From Verrucomicrobia bacterium UBA1263 (GTDB lineage Bacteria; Verrucomicrobiota; Verrucomicrobiia; Limisphaerales; UBA1412), in assembly GCA_002308515.1 (NCBI GenBank), contig DBVN01000020.1, forward strand, positions 1 to 19,032: 19,032 nt of DNA, written 5' to 3'. The notes beneath the pieces were generated by a model. The model did no database searches. It had not been told where the DNA came from and saw nothing but the letters and a program-made list of their open reading frames with translations. Each line of letters begins with the position of its first letter. Positions within the stretch are counted from its first letter, which is position 1. The position numbers and the translations under genes are program-made. Positions 8,603 through 17,200 of this stretch are shown here, piece by piece.

Positions 8603-8645
8603 AAAAAAGTTCCAGTAAAGCTCATACTGTTTTTTCTAAAAACAG
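8603..8645 (-). terminator. Weak hairpin in the gap after the giant GLUG/Ig gene
   Basis: A perfect 8-bp AT-rich inverted repeat (CTGTTTTT at 8627-8634 and AAAAACAG at 8638-8645) lies 80 bp beyond the stop at 8725. On the minus strand TTTTTT follows after an 18-nt gap (8603-8608). It may end the giant gene's transcript, but the stem has little GC and the T run is not adjacent. The rest of 8558-8724 shows nothing else I can name. Confidence 0.35.
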
Positions 8646-8724
8646 CTTTCGCTTTCAAACAAAATTGCTCTCTTTCTCAGAATTGATATCTACTCTTTAA
8701 AATCTTTAGAGATAGTCCCTTTTA

Positions 8725-11700
8725 TTACATTTCATTGAGTATCTTAGGATTTCCGTCATCTTGTCTGATGAATTGGATCCTCTTTTCTTGACCATCCACC
8801 AGGCCGGTCACCATATAAAGAATGGCATCCAAATCGGACTCTATGCGCAAAACCTTCAGAGACGGGATGCTGTATTCAGCAGGTTTCCAATCCTTTCCAT
8901 CAAATGACTTCTCAACTTTAATAATTTCAGCGTTTACAATATCGAATGTAAAGTATTCATTTCCTTCCTCATCCACAATCCCTTCGCCGTTTTGCAGCCA
9001 TCCCTCTCCTTGCGGTTCAGCGACAACTGTTACCACAGCCGGATCACTATCAATGACAGGATTCCATACACTCTCCATGCCTGCAACCTTAACAACATAA
9101 CTTCCGGAATCACTTTCTTTCGCGTCAGAAATGACCAATTCTGAAGATGTCGCATCCCAAAGTATATTACCATCTTTATACCACTGATAGTAATAAGATG
9201 CTGAACCTTCCACTGTTACACTTAACCGGATCGTTTCACCCACTTTGAAGGTTCCACCCACCGGCTGAGTAACGATTTTTATAGTAGTAGGTGTAGTGTT
9301 ATCTGTAACAGCACGATAGAGCATGAATCTTTCAGTCATGGGAACAATTATTCCACCATCATCCAAATGTTCACATTCCACTTGTTTCCAAGCTGTTCCG
9401 TCTTCACTAGATTCGATTTGATAATCACTGGAACCCGAAACATCAAAGACCAGGTACTTCACTCCGTCGATCTTTCTCACTTCACGATAAACCAAATCGG
9501 AATATACTATTCCCCCATTAACAGTAACTACTGCTGTCCGACTCGTGACTGTCCCTGCTTCATTACTGACTGTCACTGTGTAATGTCCGGAATCACTTTT
9601 TTTCGTATGCAAAATACTAAGTCCACTATGACCATTAATATATGTAATACGTATACGTGCCGACAACCCACTAATAGGATTACCATCTTTAAACCACTGA
9701 TAATAGAGTGGTTCAGATCCAGTCACTGTTACCATCAGAAGAATGGTGCTTCCTTCATCCACTGTTACATCCTGCGGTTGTCCAGTAATGACCGGAGGTT
9801 CAACCACAGGAATAACAGGCTCCACCTTTACGACCGCGCCAGAACTGGTCACACTTCCGGCAATGTTGCTCACACGCACCGTGTATACGCCGGAGTCGCT
9901 GGTCTGTGCCAATGTCACTTCATAAACGGAAGTTGTCGCACCTTCGATCTCGGCACCATCTTTGAACCACTGATAAGCAAGCGGTTCTGTACCAGTCGCA
10001 GTCACGCTCAAAGCAAAAGCACTTCCTTCGTTGACTGTCACATCCAGAGGTTGTTGTGTGATGGTTGGAGGTTCAGCCACAGGCGGAACCACATTTTCAG
10101 CACGGGCACGGTAGAGGATAAAATTAAAATCTTCCGTTATGGGGAAGATCACTCCTCCATCCGACAAAGTTTCATATTCTACTTGTTCCCAATTTATTCC
10201 ATCACGGCTGCCGTCAATGAAATAGACACTGCTTCCTTCAACATCAAAAACAAGATAATAGACTCCGTCAATTTCTCTGACTTCACGATAGATCAGTTCC
10301 AGATTGTCTATTGGTGTTGGAGGAACAACCTTGTTTACAGTAACTAACGTCTCGCGGCTTGTGACAGTTCCCGCTTCGTTGCTGACTCTTACAGTATAAC
10401 TGCCGGAGTCGCTGGTCTGTGCCGTCGTCACTTCATAAACAGAAGCTGTCGCACCTTCAATCTCAGCACCGTCTTTGAACCATTGATAAGCAAGCGGTTC
10501 TGTTCCGGTCGCGGTTATGCTCAGACTAAAGGAGGTTCCCTCGTTGACTGTCACATCAACCGACTGCTGGGTGATGACCGGAGGTTCCACCACCGGCGTG
10601 ATCCCGGTCACTCGGACTGTCGCGATCGAGCTGGTCACACTACCGTAAGGATTGGTGATCGTTACGATATAACGCCCCGCGTCACTGGCTTGGGCAGCTT
10701 CCACCTCATAAACGGAATTGGTTGCACCTTCGATTTTTAAGCCCTCGAATATCCATTGATAGCTCAGCGGAGCCGAACCCGTCGCCGTCACGCTCAAAGT
10801 CAGCGGATCCCCTTCCTTGACTTTGGTGTTCTGGGGTTGATTCACAATCTTAGGCGCTTCCTCATCATAAGAGCCTTCCGCCCAGGCGCGATATAAAACA
10901 TAATTATAACGGGCCGGGATCTTTACTTTTCCGCCCTCAACAGTATAGCTGACCTCTGTCCAATCGACCGCGTTGAAAGAACCCTCCACACTGAAAACGG
11001 CGGCACCTTCCACATCAAAAAGGAAATAAGCCGCGCCGCTCTCATCTTCCGCATACTCTGGATTTCTAAGCCAAATCGCCGAAACAGGGCCGCTGCCTTT
11101 CAGGGTCAGCTCTGCCGGACTGCTCATCACACCTCCCAGACTATTGAACACATAGACCTGATAAGTTCCCTCATCCTCGGCCTGCGCGTTCTCGATCATC
11201 AGCATGTTTTCATTCTCATCCCGAAGGACTTCCCCATCATGATACCAGACATAACTGAGGCGGCTGCCCTCTGCCGTCACGCTGAAAACAGCTGTCTCCC
11301 CGGCTTTGACCTTCACGCTTTGGGGCTGGACTGTGATGACAGCTTCTTTGATATCAAAGACTTCCGCTTCCCATACCAGGTTGGGATAACTGCCGGTTTG
11401 CTGATCCCAGACATTTTGCACATCCCAGCCCAGTGTCCTGTACGGGATCCTGGTCTTGAGTCTTTCGATCACCGTGGTGGCTCCGTCTTTGTAAGACGCG
11501 TCATCCACTGGTTCAACAACTGCCTGATCCAGAACGACCACCATCCCGGAGGAAGCTAAATTGCCGGTCAAAGTCCCTGTATAAACACCGCTGATTCGTC
11601 CCACTTCCGGCTTGGCAGATTCACTGTAAACATGGATCGCGGGATTGACCGCCACGGAATCTTCGATCGTCCCGAAGCTGACCGTTCCGGCAAGACCGCC

Positions 11701-12783
11701 TGCGCAGCCTCCGCCCGGTCCGACATAGACGGAATTTTCCATGCTGGAGTAAGACCTTGTAATAGAGCTGGTCACACCAAACCCGGCAATACCTCCCGCA
11801 TAGACTTTCCCTGTATCATTGTCGGATATATTCTGCGCGTCCACACGCGCGTCCGCCTTGATATTTCCTTGTGTGTAAGAATCTTCCACTGTAGAAACAT
11901 GAAGATACCCCACCAGACCGCCGACATAAGCATCACCGGCAGAGGTAACTGCCACGGTACTGCCGGATACGATGCTTTTGGCAAAGGAGCGCACAATAGA
12001 ACCCGATTTCAGACAGCCGATCAGTCCACCGGCGTAAATATAACCGGAAGTCCTTCCTTCATAAGTTGAAGTCGTACAGCTCAAATTTCCTAACGCATAA
12101 CATTCCACCGCTTCCACTTCCTGCCCATACCCCATCAGACCGCCCGCGGAACTGATTTCCGTATAGTTCATGGAAAGCAGACTGGCGCTGACCTGGCAAT
12201 CCGAACCGCAGCGGGTCAGGATGGTATTTTCCGCGTAACCCACTAAACCGCCAATCGTTTTCTGGCCATTCACAGTGCCTGTGACAGAAACATTCTGGAA
12301 AGTGGATCCCCGGTCGGTCCCGGTCAGACCACCCACATTCGTAGATCCGGTAAAAGTCAGATTCTCCAGACGCAGATCCTTGATGATCGCACCTCTGGTA
12401 TATCCAAACAGTCCGATATCAGGTGCTTGAGGACGGTTGATCGTCAAATTCTGAATGACATGGCCCCGGCCGTCCAAACTGCCTCGGAACATTTTGTTGG
12501 TTTCAGTCTGAGTACCGATAGGCAGCCAGCCCAAACCTTTATTGTAAAACTCTCCTCCAACGGCAAAATCCTCCGCACTGAAAAGGATATCGCTGGACAG
12601 GCAGAAATATCTTCCGACGCCCTTGCTGCCCAGGTAATTATTCAAAGCGGCCAGCTGTTCCCTGGTCTTGATTTTCCAAGGATTATCTTTTGTGCCGTCG
12701 CCGCCGGCAAACTCCGCACCAAACACACTCGGCTCCAGGCATACGCCCAAAGTCATCCATAAACACAAGAAAAGAATACGCAT
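8725..12783 (-). CDS. Giant secreted GLUG-repeat and Ig-repeat protein (1352 aa)
   Basis: Not a named gene. Seen: signal peptide MRILFLCLWMTLGVCLEPSVFGA; a DGTKDNPWKIKTREQLAALNNYL segment that commonly opens GLUG proteins; a GLUG-like repeat region (about 120-405) with many 'GGLVGY' turns; then six Ig-like domains (about 481-561, 642-724, 731-816, 903-984, 994-1084, 1169-1251) with YQWFKDG and SDSGxYTVxVSN cores. Four ~70-residue modules lie among them, with YxxFDVxG, a 'DGxxW' turn and LYRA. GLUG and Ig repeats occur in adhesins and surface proteins; a surface or secreted role is inferred. No catalytic site or C-terminal anchor is seen. I chose the ATG at 12783 because it gives a proper signal peptide; the longer TTG start at 12825 lies in the promoter. 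Confidence 0.88.
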   Translation of the reverse strand: MRILFLCLWMTLGVCLEPSVFGAEFAGGDGTKDNPWKIKTREQLAALNNYLGSKGVGRYFCLSSDILFSAEDFAVGGEFYNKGLGWLPIGTQTETNKMFRGSLDGRGHVIQNLTINRPQAPDIGLFGYTRGAIIKDLRLENLTFTGSTNVGGLTGTDRGSTFQNVSVTGTVNGQKTIGGLVGYAENTILTRCGSDCQVSASLLSMNYTEISSAGGLMGYGQEVEAVECYALGNLSCTTSTYEGRTSGYIYAGGLIGCLKSGSIVRSFAKSIVSGSTVAVTSAGDAYVGGLVGYLHVSTVEDSYTQGNIKADARVDAQNISDNDTGKVYAGGIAGFGVTSSITRSYSSMENSVYVGPGGGCAGGLAGTVSFGTIEDSVAVNPAIHVYSESAKPEVGRISGVYTGTLTGNLASSGMVVVLDQAVVEPVDDASYKDGATTVIERLKTRIPYRTLGWDVQNVWDQQTGSYPNLVWEAEVFDIKEAVITVQPQSVKVKAGETAVFSVTAEGSRLSYVWYHDGEVLRDENENMLMIENAQAEDEGTYQVYVFNSLGGVMSSPAELTLKGSGPVSAIWLRNPEYAEDESGAAYFLFDVEGAAVFSVEGSFNAVDWTEVSYTVEGGKVKIPARYNYVLYRAWAEGSYDEEAPKIVNQPQNTKVKEGDPLTLSVTATGSAPLSYQWIFEGLKIEGATNSVYEVEAAQASDAGRYIVTITNPYGSVTSSIATVRVTGITPVVEPPVITQQSVDVTVNEGTSFSLSITATGTEPLAYQWFKDGAEIEGATASVYEVTTAQTSDSGSYTVRVSNEAGTVTSRETLVTVNKVVPPTPIDNLELIYREVREIDGVYYLVFDVEGSSVYFIDGSRDGINWEQVEYETLSDGGVIFPITEDFNFILYRARAENVVPPVAEPPTITQQPLDVTVNEGSAFALSVTATGTEPLAYQWFKDGAEIEGATTSVYEVTLAQTSDSGVYTVRVSNIAGSVTSSGAVVKVEPVIPVVEPPVITGQPQDVTVDEGSTILLMVTVTGSEPLYYQWFKDGNPISGLSARIRITYINGHSGLSILHTKKSDSGHYTVTVSNEAGTVTSRTAVVTVNGGIVYSDLVYREVRKIDGVKYLVFDVSGSSDYQIESSEDGTAWKQVECEHLDDGGIIVPMTERFMLYRAVTDNTTPTTIKIVTQPVGGTFKVGETIRLSVTVEGSASYYYQWYKDGNILWDATSSELVISDAKESDSGSYVVKVAGMESVWNPVIDSDPAVVTVVAEPQGEGWLQNGEGIVDEEGNEYFTFDIVNAEIIKVEKSFDGKDWKPAEYSIPSLKVLRIESDLDAILYMVTGLVDGQEKRIQFIRQDDGNPKILNEM
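8800..11085 (-). repeat. Four ~70-residue 'FDVxG / DGxxW / LYRA' modules within the giant gene
   Basis: Related coding modules lie at about 10872-11085, 10091-10305, 9301-9503 and 8800-9003. Their shared pattern is a strand with YLVFDVxG, then a 'DGxxWxxVE' turn, then a proline or hydrophobic strand, ending 'LYRA'; the last copy is the most divergent. The second and third share near-identical openings (YREVREIDGVYYLVFDV and YREVRKIDGVKYLVFDV). The Ig copies around 9830-10075 and 10335-10590 are alike at the DNA level with a constant 513-bp offset, indicating recent in-frame duplication of an Ig-plus-module block. Confidence 0.75.
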
Positions 12784-12796
12784 CTTCACCACAGAT

Positions 12797-12825
12797 ATTA
12801 TACAGCGATTTCTACTATTTTGCAA
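12797..12825 (-). promoter_or_regulatory. Near-consensus promoter of the giant GLUG/Ig gene
   Basis: On the minus strand TTGCAA (12820-12825) and TATAAT (12797-12802) are exactly 17 bp apart, a strong sigma-70-type match. The expected start of transcription is near 12790, only about 7 nt before the ATG at 12783, so the message would be almost leaderless, with just GGTGAAG in front of the start codon. It overlaps the T-rich tail of the preceding terminator. Confidence 0.65.
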
Positions 12826-12870
12826 AAAGAAACAGGCTCCTCCGGGGACATTTATCCCCCTGAGGAGCCT
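12822..12870 (-). terminator. Terminator of the PUR-like gene
   Basis: A strong inverted repeat starts 24 bp beyond the stop at 12895: AGGCTCCTC (12834-12842) pairs with GAGGAGCCT (12862-12870), with an inner GGGG/CCCC stem around an 8-nt loop. On the minus strand it is followed by a T-rich tract with TTTTT. It separates the PUR-like gene from the giant gene's own promoter. Confidence 0.75.
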
Positions 12871-12894
12871 CTCAAATCATTTTTCAGCCGTCTC

Positions 12895-13242
12895 TCAATA
12901 CAGCTCGGATGAGCTGCTCCCCGTATCATTTGGTTCCTCCGATGAAAGCGGGGTCTCCTCGGATGTTTTCACGATCTCGTTGATCAATTTTCCAAATTCC
13001 TCCAGTCCCGCCGCAGGAATGATAATGGTATCGCTCTTTCCATTCGACTCTTCCGTGATCCGAAGGAAACGTCCTCTCATGTTTTCCTTCAAGAGCAGAT
13101 AAAACGTCTTATGTTCGATCGTGATCCGTTCCGACCGAAGGGGTTGCTCCGAACCGGCGTTTCGACTCTTTCCTTTATGCCATTTACCACTCTGCTGTCC
13201 GGCCTGTTGAGGTCTCGGCTTGCCTTTAAAAAAAATTCCCAT
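12895..13242 (-). CDS. Small PUR-alpha-like nucleic-acid-binding protein
   Basis: 115 residues. A basic, glycine/glutamine-rich tail (1-35) is followed by one PUR repeat at about 36-92: SERITIEHKTFYLLLKENMRGRFLRITEES...TIIIPAAGLEEFGKLINEIV. This matches the pattern of eukaryotic Pur-alpha repeats (YLDLKENQRGRFLRI ... IALPAQGLIEF) and of bacterial DUF3276/PurA-like proteins, which bind single-stranded DNA and RNA, usually as dimers. The acidic serine-rich tail (93-115) may be disordered. AAGGGAAAAG lies directly before the ATG at 13242. It has its own promoter and terminator, so it is monocistronic and divergent from the zinc-ribbon gene. Family assignment is fairly sure; its cellular role is unknown. 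Confidence 0.8.
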   Translation of the reverse strand: MGIFFKGKPRPQQAGQQSGKWHKGKSRNAGSEQPLRSERITIEHKTFYLLLKENMRGRFLRITEESNGKSDTIIIPAAGLEEFGKLINEIVKTSEETPLSSEEPNDTGSSSSELY

Positions 13243-13254
13243 CTTTTCCCTTCT

Positions 13255-13272
13255 GCATCATCCTCATGATGC
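13255..13272 (-). promoter_or_regulatory. Small hairpin in the leader of the PUR-like gene
   Basis: A perfect 7-bp inverted repeat (GCATCAT at 13255-13261, ATGATGC at 13266-13272, 4-nt loop) sits about 12 bp upstream of the ATG, just before the ribosome site. Since the product is an RNA/DNA-binding protein, self-regulation through this hairpin is conceivable, but that is speculation. Confidence 0.4.
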
Positions 13273-13288
13273 ACTCACAAGTGTTTCT

Positions 13289-13318
13289 ATTGTAGGAAAA
13301 AATCACAATCTTTGTCAA
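13289..13318 (-). promoter_or_regulatory. Promoter of the PUR-like gene
   Basis: On the minus strand a perfect TTGACA (13313-13318) and TACAAT (13289-13294; 5 of 6 to consensus) are 18 bp apart. Expected start of transcription is near 13282, giving a 5' leader of about 40 nt that holds the 13255-13272 hairpin. Confidence 0.7.
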
Positions 13319-13358
13319 CTTTTTAAAAAGAAATTCTGTTTTTTTCTTCCTAAAAGGC

Positions 13359-13387
13359 TGGACTTTTATCAAAAACTCCTTTATTCT
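13359..13387 (+). promoter_or_regulatory. Possible promoter of the zinc-ribbon gene
   Basis: TGGACT (13359-13364) and TATTCT (13382-13387) are 17 bp apart, each 4 of 6 to consensus, about 36 bp before the ATG. They lie in the divergent gap with the minus-strand PUR promoter. The match is weak, so this is only a candidate. Confidence 0.35.
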
Positions 13388-13423
13388 GAGGTTCAGCTTT
13401 AGAGCTTAAACTCAGGAAAAATT

Positions 13424-13993
13424 ATGGATATTACATTTAATTGTCCCAAATGTGACCAGGAACTGGTAGTTGATGATTCTTACGTGGGTGAGCAGATCGA
13501 ATGTCCGGAATGTTCGGCTCAGATCATCGTTCCGGCCGAAAGCAACGTAAGCGCCGATGAAGCCGCGCCGGAAACAACAGAAAACGCCTCCCCGGCAGAA
13601 GCTCCCGCAGCTCCCGCGGCGACACCTGCAGCCGGCGGCGTGATCAACGCCATGGCCAGCTCCGCGGCTGCCAGAGAGAAAAAGACCTTCACGGTCCCCG
13701 TGCATGACGGCCCTGTCAAACAAGAAAAACTGATCCAGAAACCGCAGACTCCCCTGAACGCCGCCGCCAAGAAATGGCAGAATGGTGTCGCGGTCCGCAC
13801 GATCCGCCGCATTGATTGTATGGAAGTGGGTAAAGATCATTTTGATGAAAAAGTGACCGAATTCATCAACACGGTCGGTTACGACAGGGTACTCAATATG
13901 CAGTCCATCGCCTATACCGTGCAGGATCTGGCCACCAAAGCCCTGATGACCGACTTCGGTGTGATGATCACTTACCGCATCCCGGAAGAATGA
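13424..13993 (+). CDS. Zinc-ribbon protein with Ala/Pro linker and uncharacterised C-terminal domain
   Basis: 189 residues, cytoplasmic by sequence (no signal or membrane segment). Seen: an N-terminal zinc ribbon with Cys7-x2-Cys10 and Cys27-x2-Cys30 (FNCPKCDQEL...ECPECSAQIIVP), a low-complexity Ala/Pro/Glu/Thr linker (about 38-80), and a compact C-terminal domain (about 125-189) with VRTIRRIDCMEVGKDHFDEKVTEF and a final GVMITYRIPEE. The ribbon type is common at the start of Verrucomicrobiota and Planctomycetota proteins and is thought to bind zinc; I do not recognise the C-terminal domain. CAGGA precedes the ATG. It is the only confident plus-strand gene and is divergent from the PUR-like gene; a terminator follows. 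Function unknown. Confidence 0.82.
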   Translation: MDITFNCPKCDQELVVDDSYVGEQIECPECSAQIIVPAESNVSADEAAPETTENASPAEAPAAPAATPAAGGVINAMASSAAAREKKTFTVPVHDGPVKQEKLIQKPQTPLNAAAKKWQNGVAVRTIRRIDCMEVGKDHFDEKVTEFINTVGYDRVLNMQSIAYTVQDLATKALMTDFGVMITYRIPEE

Positions 13994-14080
13994 TCGCCCA
14001 TTAAAATCTCATTCTTAAAAACATAGACCAGACAGAGTTTTTATCAAAGAGACTCTGGAGGTATTGTTTATAAAAACAGC

Positions 14081-14124
14081 AAAAACTCCTCATGTTTCAG
14101 GGACAAAAACATGAGGAATTTTTT
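14081..14124 (+). terminator. Bidirectional-looking terminator after the zinc-ribbon gene
   Basis: An 11-bp perfect stem (14087-14097 with 14107-14117; core CCTCATGTTT / AAACATGAGG) around a 9-nt loop is followed by TTTTTT (14119-14124) on the plus strand. On the minus strand AAAAA at 14081-14085 reads as a T run, so it may also stop minus-strand transcripts. A second, weaker inverted repeat (CAGAGT 14033-14038 with ACTCTG 14052-14057) lies upstream; the rest of 13994-14218 shows nothing more. Confidence 0.8.
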
Positions 14125-14160
14125 GTAAATCAAATTCTGTCCATCCGGTAAATCCTGTCA

Positions 14161-14194
14161 AAATAAAAACCCCCGATGGTCTTTCACACCGGGG
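14161..14194 (-). terminator. Terminator of the LRR/Ig gene
   Basis: Starting 25 bp beyond the stop at 14219, a GC-rich hairpin (CCCC at 14171-14174 with GGGG at 14191-14194, an inner GGT/ACC pairing and a small bulge) is followed on the minus strand by TTTTTATTT. Confidence 0.65.
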
Positions 14195-14218
14195 ATCTTT
14201 GTTTTCAATGTTTAGCGG

Positions 14219-17200
14219 TTATTTCACTTCATGCACACGGAAATAGCGAACCCAGTCAACCACTTCCAGACGGAGCTTCACTTCCTCGTCTTCCGCGATG
14301 AACGGTTCGCCCACTTTCTCCCAAGTGATGTGATCTACCGTGCTTTCCAGTTGATAGAGTTCTCCCAAATTCAAGAGCATCGTGATCTCCACCTCTGTGA
14401 CTTTGATGCTTAGAGAATTGAACTTATAGGGACTGCCCACTTTTACATACGTTTCCTCGGAATATCCGCTGCCGGGGTTATCCACCACGATTCCAACGAT
14501 CATTCCATTCTCTACAATACAATGCGCTTCAGCACCTTCACCAAATTCATCTTTCACACGGACTTTCGGTACAAAGTCGTAACCCCAGCCCGGATCCGTT
14601 ACCACAAACCCGATCACAAAGCCATTGGCGACCTGTGGCTCTGCTGTGGCACGATAAGCCTCGCTGATGCCCAACGTGACCACATCACTGACGATACTAG
14701 CTTTCTCATTGGATACGACCACAGAGTATTCTCCTACATCATACCCATTCACCGCTTCGATCGTGTAACTGCTCTCATTGGCTCCGGTAATAGCAAGTCC
14801 GTTCTTATACCATTGATAGACAGTCACATTTTCGGCTTCCACGCTGAAAGTCGCACTCTCGCCACCTGAAACACCCACACCGATAGGCTGTTTCGTAATA
14901 ACCGGAAGTCTGTAAACTTCCAGTGTCACCGTATCGCTCTGAACACTATGGTATTCATTTTCGACAAGGACATAATACTCGCCCATATCATCCATAACTG
15001 TATTGGCGATGCGATAAACGGCATTTGTCGCTCCGTTGATGGGTTCTGAATCTTTGAACCATTGATACTTTGTGGTGCGTTCTGCTTCCACACTGAACAA
15101 AGCCTCTTCTCCATCCAAAACGGAAAGACTCTCCGGCTGTTTCACAATAACCGGCGGAACGGTAACGACTAATGACGCTGTCTCGCTGACCACACTGCCG
15201 GCACTGTTGCTGACAATAACAAAATACTGTCCGGCATCGGATTCGGCAACACTGGCAATCGTGTATTGATTTTCAGTCGCCCCACTCAATACAAAGCCGT
15301 TTTTGTACCATTGATAGCTCAGCGGTTCCGCTCCGGTCACTGTCACGCTGAAGATCACTGCGTTTCCTTCCTTTATCGTCTGATTCTGTGGCTGAACCGT
15401 GATCGTTGGTTTAGCTGTAACGGTCAAAGTCGCTGTGCTGCTGGTCACACTGCCAGCGCTGTTGCTCACTGTCACCGTATAGCTTCCGGCATCACTGGTC
15501 TTGGCACTGCTGATGGTATAGCTGGCACCGGTCGCACCGCTGATATTGGAACCGTCTTTTTTCCACTGATAACTCAACGGATCGGTGCCTGTTGCCGTCA
15601 CGTCAAAAGTCACCGAACTGCCTTCATTTACAGTCTGGCTCTTCGGTTGGGTCGTAATTGACGGTTTGACCACTACCGCGTTGACCGTTACGTTCATGGT
15701 AACAGTCTTAGTCACACCGCCTTCGGTATATTTTGCCTGGATCGTTGCTGTACCAGCCTCTTTGCCGGTCAGAACACCCGCACTGGTAATACTGGCATAA
15801 CTGGTTCCCGCGCTGATAGACCAGATCGGTGTCACTGTCTTGCTCGTTCCATCACTATAATTTGCTTTGCAAGTATAAGTCGCCGTACTGCCCACATTCA
15901 CACTGCTATCTCCACTGATGCTGATAGAACTCAGCGTCACCACATTCACCGTCAAAGTCGCTGTGCTGCTGGTCACACTGCCAGCGCTGTTGCTCACTGT
16001 CACTGTATAACTTCCGGCATCACTGGTTTTGGCACTGCTGATGGCATAGCTGTCACTGGTCGCTCCACTGATATTAGAACCATTCTTCTTCCATTGATAG
16101 GTCAAAGGTGCTGTTCCAGTCGCCACCACGCTGAAGATCACTGAACTTCCTTCATTCACAGTTTGACTTTTCGGCTGAGTTGTAATTGACGGTTTGACCG
16201 CTGCGGCGTTGACTGTCACATTTTTGGTCGCGGTCATGCCTTCATAGGCAGCCTTTACCGTTGCTGTACCCGCGGCTTTGCCGGTCAGAACACCTCCGCT
16301 GGTAATGCTCGCGTAACTCGTCCCGGAGCTGATGCTCCAAATCGGGGTCACTGTTATTGTACTTCCATCGCTGTAGTTTGCCGTACAGGTATAAGTTGCC
16401 GTACCGCCCACTTGCACACTGTTGCTGCCATTGATGCTGATAGATGATAAAGTAGGAGGATTCCAAGTTGCTGTTTTTCTATCCTGCCATTTTCCGTTCT
16501 TTATCACCGCCTGCCATAATATATTTCCCGCAGGGTAATAACTAGTCAATGTAGAAGGTGTATTAGCGTATATGTCGTTTCCTCCACTAGGCGGATTTCC
16601 TCGGTAATAAACACTCGTCAGATTGGTACAACTATAAAATACAGTATAACCAATAGAAGTTACACTGTCTGGGATTGTTATACTCTTCAAACTGTTGCAC
16701 CCACAAAATGCATAAGTTCCAATACTATTTACACTGTCTGGAATTGTTATACTCGTCAAACTGGTGCATCCCCAGAATGTATTATTTTCAATAGAAGTCA
16801 CACTATCAGGAATCGTTATACTCTTCAAACCACTGCAATTATAAAGTGCACCTTGTCTAATAGAAGTCACACTATCAGGAATCTCTATACTGCTCAGACT
16901 CTTACAATTATAAAATGTGTTATATCCAATAGAAGTCACACTGTTAGGTATCGTTATACTTCTCAGACTGGTACACTCCTCGAATGCTCTGTCTCCAATA
17001 TCAGTCACACTGTCCGGGATCATTATACTCGTCAGACTACTGCACCTAGCGAATACAAGAGTTTCAATAGAGGTCATACTGTTCGGTATTGTTATACTCA
17101 TTAGACTGCACCCAGAGAATGCACCATAGTTAATAGAAGTCACACTGGATGGTATTGTGTAATTTATTCCCTTTTTCCCCTTAGGATAGTCAATCAAAAC

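Noticed and set aside
9367..10347. 326-codon plus-strand open frame
   Set aside because: Mirror of the Ig repeats on the other strand; its repetitive content follows from them.
13412..13840. 142-codon minus-strand open frame rich in Gly, Arg and Cys
   Set aside because: Antisense to the zinc-ribbon gene, which has a ribosome site and clear zinc-binding cysteines.
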